The notes: generated by a model not told the origin, from the letters alone. DNA of 10,772 nt from a bacterium (GCA_017633195.1 JAGBPV010000053.1:1-10772), one strand, 5' to 3'; counted from the stretch's first letter, positions 1-10,015 are shown. Program-made: numbers and translations.

Positions 1-53
1 GTATTTTTATTATTAAGATCCAAATCAGACTGAATAGTTAAGAACTCATTCAT
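1..53 (-). CDS. 5' end of an unidentified leftward gene (partial)
   Basis: On the minus strand an ATG at 53-51 opens a frame that runs off the left edge with no stop; it begins MNEFLTIQSDLDLNNKN. A strong ribosome binding site, GGGAGAAAG, sits a few bases upstream (plus-strand complement at about 56-64), and this is the main support for a real start. Only 17 residues are visible, so no family can be assigned. The gene is transcribed away from the defence-like cassette and is probably not part of it. Confidence 0.5.
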   Translation of the reverse strand, partial: MNEFLTIQSDLDLNNKN

Positions 54-160
54 ATCTTTCTCCCAAAAATTATTTTTTATAAAATCATTTTATATAAAAG
101 TTTTTAAAAATTTTTATTAAATTTATCTAAAAAATAAAAAAGTTTAAATAAAGAAAGAAA

Positions 161-582
161 TGCAAATTGAACAAAAAATAAATTTATATATTTAGTTGTA
201 AATGATTTTTATATTCTATTAGTATCATTCAATTTAATTTTTCTTGAATTTTTACATTATTGTAATAATTGATGAAATTTACAATTTTATTTTCCAATTC
301 TTTAAATGAGATCTTTTTAGTATTTAAGTTATATATTAGTTCAGTTTTTAAAATACTAAATCAGAATTCAATTTTTTTATTCAGGTGCATTTCTTACTTT
401 AGACATTGATTGAGTTCGATAATGTTTTTTTAAGCATGTGAGTAAAAACTAAATATGTATAACATGCACTATGATCTGAATGTACTATTACATTTTTAGT
501 CTTATTTTTTATTGAATCAAAAGAATCAATAATTAATTTAACATCATTATTCGTTGATAATTTTCATCCTATAATTTCTTTT
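161..582 (-). pseudogene. Decayed 3' part of an IS3-family transposase (integrase core)
   Basis: Read on the minus strand, this stretch aligns base for base, with small indels, to the transposase tail at 10197-10619. Recognisable pieces are EIIGWKLSTNNDVKLIIDS, VIVHSDHSACY and, after frame changes, FWFSILKTELIYNLNTKK. It is broken. Relative to the right copy a 1-base insertion follows MLKK, an in-frame TAA lies a little further on, and a net 2-base deletion precedes the catalytic Glu region. The SDHG motif has become SDHS. The ancestral stop is mutated (TTG on the plus strand at 196-198), so the reading would run on to a TAA at 186-184. Homology to the right copy stops sharply at about 582, so the 5' half of the gene is missing. 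The TG at 161 matches the TG-type element end at 10197. Confidence 0.85.
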
Positions 583-738
583 ATATATTGGAGTAATCCA
601 ATAAGCAAGTCCAGGGTTATAAATATTCGTTGAGTTAAAATAACCTGCAGACTCCTAGCATTATTTTCATGTCACAAAATTGTTAAATTTGAATTAATGT
701 TAAAATTATTAAAAGTATTTCAATTAATTTTGGATCTG

Positions 739-822
739 TTATGCAAAAAATGATTTTTTATTTTGTTATTAAATATTAAGAAAATATCTAATAATATAAC
801 TTCTAAAAAAGTTTTTGCATAA
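739..822. repeat. 11-bp perfect inverted repeat flanking the candidate promoter
   Basis: TTATGCAAAAA at 739-749 is repeated in inverse as TTTTTGCATAA at 812-822, with 62 bases between. The arms bracket the possible -35/-10 region of the gene that starts at 848. It could be a paired operator, or the right arm could be a decayed insertion-sequence end: the intact element at 10197 also starts with TGCAAA. In such AT-rich DNA an 11-bp inverted match is suggestive, not proof. Confidence 0.35.
763..800 (+). promoter_or_regulatory. Possible promoter of the two-gene unit
   Basis: TTGTTA at 763-768 is followed 18 bases later by TCTAAT at 787-792; an alternative -10-like TATAAC lies at 795-800. Either would give a leader of roughly 40 to 50 bases before the ATG at 848. 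The matches are weak and AT-rich DNA yields many such boxes by chance. The gene's Shine-Dalgarno is also weak (GGAA at 837-840, seven bases before the ATG). Confidence 0.3.
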
Positions 823-847
823 AAATTTATTCAAATGGAAAAGCAAA

Positions 848-3526
848 ATGTTTAAAGATGAATTAGAAAAATTATTAAATGACAAAATGCCTGCTTATTC
901 TTTAATGGAATATTTAAATAATCAAGAATTTGAAACTGAACTCTTAGCATGAACAAAAAAATCATTTGAAGAAATTAAAGATTGTCTTTATCCCTTTCCA
1001 GAAGACAAAGATAAGGTAATTTTTTGCTTAACTTTTTTAGCATTAAAGTACTACAATGGCGGAAATTTATGATCATATGTGTATGATAAATTTTGTGACA
1101 TTTTTAAAACACAAAATGAAATGGAAAAATGTATAAATGATAAGGTATTAAAAAAATTAAAAGAAGAATATAATTGTAAACAAAACTATTATCAAATTCC
1201 AGTAATGAATGCTATTATTCCATTTAATTATGCCGAAGATTATATTGAGTTTGTAAATGATATATACACCAAGAATTTTGAATGTGATATTTCGGAGTCT
1301 AATGTAGAAAAAGAGATTGAAAATATATTTAAAAGCCTCAAAGATGATTTAAATGATAAAAATGATCTTTTAGATATTAATTATGACCAAGACAATAAGA
1401 AAACATACAAACTCATAACAGCTACAAAAAAGATTATTAAGTCTGGTTTTAAATTAAATGAATTAATCTTGTTTACAAGTGCTATTATTCATAAAATTGA
1501 TGATGTTTGTAATGGTAAAAATTTAAAAACTAATGATTATATAGATGAAGCTTTTAAAGTTTGATATAAAGATAATACAAAATTAAGATCACAAAATAAT
1601 GAAAGAAAATCTAATGGTTTAAGAAATAGTAGTGCATATTTTAGTTTAAAAGATTCTACCAAAATTATCCTTCATACTCCCACAATTAAAAAATGAGGAA
1701 TTTTTGAAAAAAAATTATTTTCATTACAAATATATGAAAATGAAGAAAGCATATATCAAAATAATAATCTAATTATACAAACCCTTCTTGGTCAAATTAA
1801 AATCCAAGAAGAAGAATATGAAATTAAAAATCCTTTCAATAAAATTAGATGCAAGATTTTTTGTAAAGATGAAATAATTTATGATAGCAAGGATTCTTTG
1901 TTTAGAGATTATTTAATGTTTGATGATGACAATCAAGAACTTAAAAACAATACATCTTATGCTGGAGATGTTTATTTTATTTATAAAGAAAATTGTGATT
2001 CTAGATTAAATAAAATTCACGAAGATGAGTTTTTTAAAATTGCTTATAAAGATGTTTCTATAAATGATGAATATACTTTAGATAGTCATAAAATTCTTTT
2101 TACTGATTGTACTAAATCAAGAATTGATGGTGATAAAATAATCGGTTTAGAATTAATAAAAAATATTCCTATTTATAAAAATATTAAGCAAATAATCTTA
2201 GTTAGTGATAATTTAAATGAAACTACTAATAAAATCAAAATAAATGATAATTTTATTAACAATACTTCAAATCTTGTAAAAACAATCAAAGAAAATAGTG
2301 CAATTGTTTATATTCTTGATTCCAAAAAAATGAATTTTGAACCTAATCTTTACAAAATAGAATTAGTTGATATTGCACAAAACAAAACTTTTGCTAAATA
2401 TGAATTTTTATATGATCCAAATATCGATATAGAACAAAGCATATTAAATAATGATGAAATATTATTTAAATACCATGGAAGTTTTTTAATACTTGATGAG
2501 AATAATGAAAATACTAATGAATTTAAACTTTTAATAAATAATCTAAATGAAAAAGAAATGCATTTAAAGATAGATAATGAATTATATAATTGCAACTTTT
2601 CTTTAATTCTTCCTTATTATCAAATTGATAATAAATCAATAAATACTTTTGATAAATATATTACTAAAGAAGATTTTATAATAGGTTCAAAACTATTCTT
2701 TAATATTGCTGATTGTAATAAAGTTACTTATAATACAGATCCTAATGATAAGTCAAAAAAATTAAATATTAAAACTCTTCTTTCTAAAACGTATGTAGAT
2801 TTATCTGAATTAAAATTGTTTGAACAATGTGACAAAATAACAATACAGTTCTTTTCTAATGACATTGAAAAAAACTGTTTATTTTTATATAATAATCCCG
2901 TTTTTGATAAAGCTCAATCATCAGCTCCAACAATATATTGACAAAAAGAAGAAATAGAATTTCATACTGTTATTTATGGCAAGAAACCTAGTGATGCTAT
3001 TTTCATTAGATTAGAAAATGAAGATGGAATTTTAGAAGAACAAGAACTAAAAGATATTAATATTTTTAAACCAGAAAACAAAGTCCAAAAAATTCATTAT
3101 AGAATTTATCAAAAAATAAAAAAAACTGATGGATTTAAACTAATTGAAGAAGAAAAAATACTTGATCAAAATGATTTTAATTATTATCCTTTTAAAGCGC
3201 TCATGAATAAATGATTACTGATTGATCAAGAAATTATCTGAGTATCAAATTCTGTTCGTCACATCAAACTTCACATAAAGTTAAATGAACAAATTAATGA
3301 ATCTACATTTCTTTCTTACTTAATGTATGAAAATAATTTAACTAAACGGGTCATTGTAAAGCTTTCTCCTAATATTTATACATTTTATGAATTAGGAGAT
3401 GATAATAATTATTTGCTACTTTCATGCTTAGATATGACTATAACAAACCAAAATGATAATGATAAAGAAAAAACAATAAAGTATAGAATTAATTTAACTA
3501 ATACAAAAGAATTATGAAAGAATTAA
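848..3526 (+). CDS. Large uncharacterised protein (892 aa), co-translated partner of the DUF1998/MZB helicase
   Basis: One continuous frame under genetic code 4, with eight in-frame TGA (Trp) codons at 950, 1070, 1562, 1694, 2939, 3212, 3239 and 3515, and a TAA stop at 3524. ATG 848 is the first start after an in-frame TAA at 797. I do not recognise a named family. The first ~250 residues look mostly helical and contain a Gly/aromatic patch, YYNGGNLWSYVYDKF, at about 68-82. The rest alternates short hydrophobic and polar runs typical of beta-rich folds. LFRDYLMFD (351-359) is a plausible conserved element, and the C-terminal third reads like repeated beta-sandwich modules. No signal peptide, membrane span or nuclease motif is visible. 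The end overlaps the helicase start by 13 bases, so the two proteins are probably made together and may form a complex. By position it resembles the partner genes of Druantia-type helicases (for example DruH), but that is inference from layout, not from similarity. Confidence 0.85.
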
Positions 3527-6500
3527 ATCCAATTGAAAAAGTTGAATATATAAAAAAAGAATTTAAAAAGTATATAAGTTCAACATATTATTTAGAAAAT
3601 GATGCTTGAAACAACAAATTTCAAGAAGAATTAAAAAAGACAGAACTTCTAAAAGGTCCATATATAAGTAGAAATTTAGAATTTCAAACAACTAAAACAC
3701 TTAATGAACTAATTAAAGAAGGGATTATTCATAAAGATTTTGCTAAACTAGGTGATATTCAATTAGATAGAAAGTTATATTCTCATCAAGAAAAAGCAAT
3801 TAGACTTATAAATCAAAAACACAATTTGATTATAACAACTGGTACTGCTAGTGGAAAAACTGAGTCTTTTTTATACCCAATAATTAATGAAATTCTTCAT
3901 GAAAAAAATATTAATGTACCTGGAATAAGAGCAATTTTTTTATTTCCAATTAACGCTTTGGTTAATGATCAATTTGATAGAGTTAGAAAAATTTTATGTA
4001 AATATCCAAACATAAAATATGCATACTTTACTGGTGATACAGAAGAAAAAATTAAAGATCTTAATTCTGAAAGACAAAAAATAAGAAATGCTACAGGTAT
4101 TGATATTTCAACAAATGAATTAATGGATAGAGAATCAATAAGAAATAATCCTCCTCATATTTTATTCACAAACTATTCAATGTTAGAATACATGTTATTA
4201 AGACCAATAGATAGTACACTTTTTACAAAAGAAAATATTGGTAAATTAAAGTTCATTGTATTAGATGAAGCACATACATATAAAGGTGCACTTGGAATAG
4301 AAATTGGAATGTTAATGAGAAGGCTTCTTCAAAGAATTGGTAAGGATGATGTTCAATTTATTTTAGCCAGTGCAACACTTGGAGAAAAAGAAGGAATAGA
4401 AAAAATCCAAGAATTTGGATATAACTTAACATCCAAAACATACAATAAAGAAGATATTTTATTTGCTGATAAAGTTCAACTTAACTCTAATAACGCCAAA
4501 TATACCGTTGATCCGACTGATTATGAAGAAATATATAATTCAAACTATGATTCAAATACATTAAAACAAATATTAAACAAATATCATATTAATCAAAATG
4601 ATGATCAACAAGCAGCATTATACGATTTAGTTATTCAAGATCCAAACTTATATAAAGTGAATTCTATCTTATCAAAAAAATCTATTATTATCAAAGATTT
4701 GCTAGAAGAAATGAAGAAACATGGTTTTACAATTGAATCATTATCTGCATTCATAGACATCATATGCAAATGTAAAAAAGCTAATTTAAAAATCATGGAT
4801 ATCAAATATCACACATTTATAAGATCTGCTAGTGGAGCATTCATAACACTTGATGAAAATTCTAAAATATCTTTGAATCAAAGAGAATACATTGATGATA
4901 AAAAAGCATTTGAAATAGGAAATTGTAACAAATGCAAATCTGTTTATATTATTGGAATTCATAAAGACAATACTATTTATCAAAATAATTCAATTGATAT
5001 TTATGAAAATTATAACGAACAAGATAAAACAATAGTTGACTATTTTATTTTAGAAGATGAAATAGATACAGATAAAGACTATGGTGACAAACTAACTAAA
5101 TATTTGTTATGTCCTAAATGTGCAAAAACAATTAAAGCTGATGCTACTGACACATCAAGAATATGTGAAGATCGTGATACAAAAAAAGTAGTTGTTTATA
5201 AAGTAAATAAAGAAAAAAGTGAAGTACAAAATAATCTTACAGAATGTCCCATTTGTGAACAAAGAAATCCTTATGGCATGATATCAACTGTTGGAATAGG
5301 AAAAGATTTAGCAACTGCTATTATTGCACAGATATTTTTTGAATCAATAAGTAAAGAACAAAAAAATGATGATAAAAAATATGTAAAACAAATTCTTTCT
5401 TTTTCTGATTCAAGACAACAAGCTGCATTTTCTGCAAAATCTTGTCAGAATGATCACTATAAATTATTAAGAAAAAAACTTCTTTTTAAAATTTTAGAAA
5501 ATAGACAAGAAATGTCTTTTGATGATGCAGAAGCAAAATTAGATGCAAAAATTGAAGAAAAAAAATTATTTGAAGAAGATGAAACTAAGCAAGCAAAAAT
5601 TACCTTATTAAAAGATATTTTATATATTGATAAAATTCCTTCAGGTGAAGAAGTTGGGCTATATTACTTTGAATATGAACCTATTAATAAATTGATTAGT
5701 ACTCTACAAGATGATGATTTAATTGATTTATTACATGATCTGCAAATCAATTGCAAAATTACTTTAGAAGAATTTAAAGTATATTTAAAATTTATCATAA
5801 ATGAATTAAAAAATAAAGTATGTATTTATTATGATGGATTAGCTAGAGAAGACAAAGACAAATATCTTTCTTATAAGAAGTTTAATAAATATGTTACATA
5901 TACAAAACAAAATGAATATTCTGGAAAGATAAAAGATAAAGTTTGAGCATTAATTTCTACAAATAAAAAACTCACCAAAATAGAAAAATATACTACAATG
6001 TTTTTTAATATTGATAAAACTACAGCAGATGAGTTAATAAGACATGTCTATGATACATTAAAAAAAGAGATTTTAAAAAAATATGATTCAAAACAAAATT
6101 TATATCAACTTGATATCTCTAAATTTCATTTACATAGATATGATGATATAAATTGATTTTTTTGCAATAACTGTAAAAAAATAACAAGATTTAATGCAAA
6201 ACAAATTTGCCAAAATTGTTTGAAAATAAATACATTAGAACAAATAAACGTAGATAAAAAATTAGAAAGTGATTATTATAGAGAACAATACAAAAATAAG
6301 AAAATTGAAAGATTAACATATCAAGAACACACTGCACAACTTAGTTTAGACAAAGCTAAAAAAGTACAAAATGAATTTAAACAAAAAGAAATTAATTATT
6401 TAAGTTGCTCTACAACATTTGAAATGGGAATAGACCTTGGTGCATTAGAAAATGTTTTATTAAGAAATGTACCACCAACTGCTTCAAACTATATACAAAG

Positions 6501-8145
6501 AGCAGGTAGAGCTGGGAGATCAGAAGAAAGTTCAGCTTTTGTACTAACATATTGTAGTTCTAATTCACATGATTATACATTCTTTTTAGACCCTTTAAAA
6601 ATGATTGATGGCAAATGTAATACTCCTATTTTTAGAATGGAAAATCATAAGATTATATACAGACATTTACTAGCAATGGCTTTGTCACAATTCTTTAAAA
6701 ATTATCCAGAAGCTTTTGGTTCTGTTGAAACATTTTATTCAAAATGATTTGATGAATTTATTAAGTTTTTACAAAGTAAACCTGAATCATTAATACAAAG
6801 CACAAATAATGTTTTGCCTAATGAGAAAGTTAAAAAAGACTTAAAGAATGGGAAATGAATTAATAATATTTTAAAAGAAGATTCAGACTTTAATATAAAG
6901 ATTGCCAAAAAAAAATTTGATAAAACATGAAGTGACTTAGAAAAACAAAAAGAAGTTTCAAAAGTTGATGAAGATGGCAAAAGTCTTGACTATTATAAAA
7001 AACAAAGTGAATTACTTAAAAACACAGATGAAAATAATAAAAATCTTATAACAAATTTAGCTAATAATAATTTAATTCCAAAATATTGCTTTCCAACTGA
7101 TTTAGTGCAATTATATTTAAATAAATACGCTAATATTAAAGATGATGATTATAGGTTAGTTAGAGATTTAAAAATTGCTTTATATGAATATGCTCCAAGT
7201 TCAGAAATCATGGTAGATAAAAAAATAATTACTTCTAGATATATTTGCAATGCTAATGAACTATCACGTTTGTATTCTTATGAATGTAAAAAATGTCATA
7301 AAGTAACAGTTAATGAATTTCGTATTGATAAAATGACTTGTGAAACATGTAAAGAAGAAATAAAAGAAAGAAATGCTTATTTTATCACTCCTAAATTTGG
7401 TTTTTTTGGATTTGTTGAAGATAATAAAGAAGGTGTATTAAAACCAAAACAATCTTTTAGTTCTCCATTAAGATACATAGGACAAGGTCTTGAATATAAC
7501 CATAAAAAAATAAATGATCTACTAGAATTTTCAGTTATTAAAGATGATGAATTATTAATCAAAAATGATAATAATTTCTTTGTATGTGAAGATTGTGGAT
7601 ACACAATTGTAAATAATGAATATCGTTGTAACAACCTAGATAAAGTAGTTGATAAATTACCACATAAAGATAGTTTCAACAAGCAATGCAATAATAAAGA
7701 ATTAAAAAAACACTCATTAGGTTTTAAATATAAAACGGATGTGTTAAAAATGAAAATTTCTTTGCCATTTGAACATGGAGAAGATGAAGCACATTCTGTT
7801 TTGTATGCTTTATTAGAAGGTATTGCATTAGCATTTGATATAGAACGTAATGATATTGATGGAATCTATATTTATGAAAACTATAACCCAGTCTTTGTCT
7901 TATTTGATACTGTTCCAGGTGGAGCAGGGCATGTTACAAGATTATTAGAAGAAAAAGAAATGAAAAAAGCATTTGAATATGCTTATGAAAAAGTAAATCA
8001 AAATTGTTGTGATACATCTTGTTACAGTTGCATTAGAAATTATAAGAATCAAAAATACCATACAAATTTAAGAAGAGAACTTGCTAAAAATTATTTAGAA
8101 AAGATAATTAAAACATTTGATAACAACAACATTACTAAAAATTAG
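3514..8145 (+). CDS. Superfamily 2 DEAH-box helicase with C-terminal DUF1998/MZB-type zinc domain (DruE/DrmA/MrfA-like), 1543 aa
   Basis: Continuous code-4 frame with six TGA (Trp) codons at 3607, 5944, 6154, 6745, 6856 and 6928, ending in TAG. The N-terminal half has YSHQEKAI with H91-Q92, Walker A TTGTASGKTESF (K115), NYSMLEYMLLRP, the DEAH box LDEAHTYKG (251-254) and motif III ASATLG (286-288). The second RecA lobe is far downstream, with EHTAQL, STTFEMGIDLG (~966-975) and YIQRAGRAGR (~992-1002). Cysteine pairs that look zinc-binding are at 471/474, 533/536, 578/581, 884/887/899/902, 1258/1261/1276/1279 and 1358/1361 with 1372 and 1392. The C-terminus has FDTVPGGAGHV and a Cys cluster (1498, 1499, 1503, 1506) followed by IRNYKNQKYHTNLRRELA, the MZB/DUF1998 signature. 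This family uses ATP to move on or unwind nucleic acid, and members serve DNA repair (MrfA) or phage defence (DruE, DISARM). All motifs appear intact. The start at 3514 overlaps the previous gene, has no obvious Shine-Dalgarno and is probably translationally coupled. Assignment to one subfamily is uncertain. Confidence 0.95.
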
Positions 8146-8175
8146 AAAACAGATAAAAATTTAGTTTACTTAAAC

Positions 8176-8227
8176 AAAAATGCTATTACTTATTAAAGAT
8201 CATTTAATAAAGAGGAATAGCATTTTT
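8176..8227 (+). terminator. Two-tier hairpin terminator after the helicase gene
   Basis: AAAAATGCTATT (8176-8187) pairs perfectly with AATAGCATTTTT (8216-8227). Inside lies a second perfect stem, TTATTAAA (8190-8197) with TTTAATAA (8203-8210), closing a GATCA loop; a small asymmetric internal loop (AC against AGAGG) separates the two. The A-rich left foot and T-rich right foot would let it act on transcripts of either strand. It begins 31 bases after the helicase stop, so it probably ends the two-gene unit and separates it from the nuclease gene. A regulatory or attenuator role is possible but not shown. Confidence 0.75.
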
Positions 8228-8255
8228 AATTATTAGTCAGTAAAATAAGAATAAT

Positions 8256-8288
8256 TATAATTTGAATAAAATCAATATTTTGAGAAAG
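8256..8288 (+). promoter_or_regulatory. Promoter -10 box and ribosome binding site of the GIY-YIG nuclease gene
   Basis: A consensus TATAAT lies at 8256-8261. The matching -35 position (TTAGTC, 8233-8238, 17-base spacer) is poor, which is common in mollicute promoters. Transcription would start near 8268, giving a leader of about 32 bases. GAGAAAG at 8282-8288 is a plausible Shine-Dalgarno 11 bases before the ATG at 8300 and supports that start. Lying downstream of the hairpin at 8176-8227, the promoter implies separate expression from the helicase unit. Confidence 0.55.
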
Positions 8289-8299
8289 AAAAATTCCAA

Positions 8300-10015
8300 A
8301 TGCAAAGTGAAGAAATTGTTATTAATTATTTTTATATAGATACAGATAATTCAAAACCTATAATTAAAGTTGAACCAAAAAAGTATTGAGTAACATCACT
8401 GTCAAAAGAATGCGCAATTTATAAAATGTCAAGATCGGTGTTAAAACATGATATTGATAATGATGAAATAAAAAAGAATTTAAATCATGCAGGAATATAT
8501 TTTTTATTAGGTAAAGATAAAGATACTTGCAAAACAAACATATATATAGGACAAGCTTGTTCGAGAAAAGATGGAACTGGGCTTGCTCGTAGAATAAAAG
8601 AGCATGATAACAAAAAGGAAGCATTTTGGGATGAATTTGTTATTTTTACAACATCTGATAATTCTCTTGAAAAATCAGACATTTGTTATCTTGAAGATAA
8701 ATTTACTAAACTCGCAAGAAAAATACCAAATAATATTGTGCAAAATTTAGCTGACACAAACGATGGAAATATTAATGATGAAAAGAAAAAGTATTTTGAA
8801 CATGCATATGTTCAGTTTATCCTAATTGTCATGGATATTTTAGGATATAAAGTTTTTAAAGAAGAAGAGAATCAAAATATAACTATTCAAGAAAATATTT
8901 TCTTAAGTAATGATAATATTAGTAAACATACAGCAATAAAAATAGATAAAAATATAATAAATATTGAAACTAAAAATGACGATTCATTAATTTTTTATTT
9001 TAAAAGAAATAACTTATCAGCAAGTGCAAAATGAACAAATGATGGTTTTGTAGTTTTAAAGGGAAGTGAAATAAGTATGACACTTACTCCTACTGCACAA
9101 AAAATTACAAGGATAATAGATTTAAGACAAGAATATCAAGATAGAATTGATTGCAATAATAAATTAATAGATGATATATTATTTACAAGTCCATCTACAG
9201 CAGCTTCATTTGTTGGTGGACACACCTTAAATGGTAATGAAGTTTGAAAAACAAGAAATAATAAATCACCACAAGATATAAAAGATATTATATTAAAAAA
9301 CCCAATTTCAATACCAATATTTAATGATGAGATCAAACTAGAAGAAAATGAAAATTGCATTTATAAATTTGTAGGAATTAAGACAATAAATGCAAAAGCT
9401 AGATGAAATAATAAAGAATTTATAGTTCTAAAATGTAGTGAAATCAGAAGAGATTTAACCCCATCTGGAGAAAAAGACATAAGAATAAAGCAATTAAGAG
9501 AAAAATATAAAAATGAAATAAATGAAAATTGTATATTGCTAAATGATATAGCATTTAAAAGTAAATCTACTGCAGCAGAGTTTGTAGGTGGTTCAGCATT
9601 TAATGGTAATACTGCTTGAATAGCAACAAATGAAAACTATATACAAGAGATAAAAAATAATGAATTAATTCAAAAGACAAATGATGATGAAATTATTTTT
9701 CTTAATTTCATTAGACAAGATCTACATGCAAGATGTAAAAGAACTAATGAAGGTTATTGGGTTTTAAAAGATAGTCAAATAAGAGATAAACTAACTGATA
9801 GTGCTTTAAAAGATGAAACAATTCTCAATTTAAGACAAAAGTATAAAGATAAAATAGATCCTAACTGAAAATTAAAAGATGATTGTTTTTTTAAAAGTTC
9901 ATCTGCAGCAGCAAAATTTGTTGCTGGTGGAAGTTATGATGGAAAAATAGTATGAATTAGTGATGATGGGAAATTACTTGAAAACATAATAAAAGAAAAA
10001 GGATGAAATAAATAA
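8300..10015 (+). CDS. GIY-YIG nuclease family protein with three DUF4357 repeats (571 aa)
   Basis: Continuous code-4 frame with eight TGA (Trp) codons (8387, 9032, 9245, 9404, 9617, 9866, 9953, 10004) and two TGG codons (8627, 9758), ending in TAA. The N-terminal domain is a GIY-YIG endonuclease: GIY at 65-67, YIG at 82-84, then LARRIKEH with the conserved Arg (97 or 98) and H102, and the likely catalytic E132 in CYLEDKF. The family cuts DNA with a divalent metal, and all key residues are present. The C-terminal 60% holds three DUF4357-like modules, at about 231-325, 355-445 and 468-571. Each has the pattern of basic residues, 'F/W-V-L-K-x-S', an 'L-R' helix, 'D-x-x-F-x-S-x-S-x-A-A-x-F-V', and an 'N/D-G-x-x-x-W' end (W316, W440, W552). 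DUF4357 is often found joined to GIY-YIG nucleases and its role is unknown; DNA binding is a guess. The start at 8300 is chosen because it has a good RBS and takes in an N-terminal ~42-residue extension. Its position fits a defence-island nuclease. Confidence 0.92.

Larger units (their letters stand above)
583..847. other. Intergenic stretch upstream of the 892-aa gene; no recognisable gene
   Basis: Sequence here no longer matches the transposase of the right-hand copy. A patch at about 601-665 is visibly richer in G+C than its surroundings. On the minus strand a frame stays open under code 4 from about 840 down to the remnant junction; it includes NRSKINWNTFNNFNINSN and ILWHENNARSLQVILTQR. 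In another minus-strand frame the peptide YNPGLAYWITPIYK is readable. I recognise none of these, and the frame has no convincing start. It may be a fragment of a gene disrupted by the element, or chance. The 3' part probably holds the promoter and leader of the gene at 848. Confidence 0.35.

Noticed and set aside
2350..2595. Minus-strand open frames inside the three large genes (for example 2350-2595, 4786-4983, 7377-7691, 8364-8682)
   Set aside because: They lie opposite well-supported coding sequence, have no ribosome binding sites or recognisable domains, and their Phe/Leu/Ser-rich composition is that of antisense shadows in AT-rich DNA.
1079..3517. Separate small genes at 1079-1564, 1898-2941 and 3323-3517
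   Set aside because: They are pieces of one frame interrupted only by TGA, which is Trp here; TAA/TAG-free reading joins them into 848-3526.
3826..8145. A split helicase pseudogene in three pieces (3826-5946, 6220-6747, 7105-8145)
   Set aside because: All pieces share one frame and only TGA separates them. Helicase motifs and zinc clusters run in proper order, so it is a single intact gene from 3514.
9010..10006. The repeated segments at the nuclease gene's 3' end as DNA-level tandem repeats
   Set aside because: The similarity is at protein level (DUF4357 modules). The DNA has diverged too far to be a recent tandem duplication.
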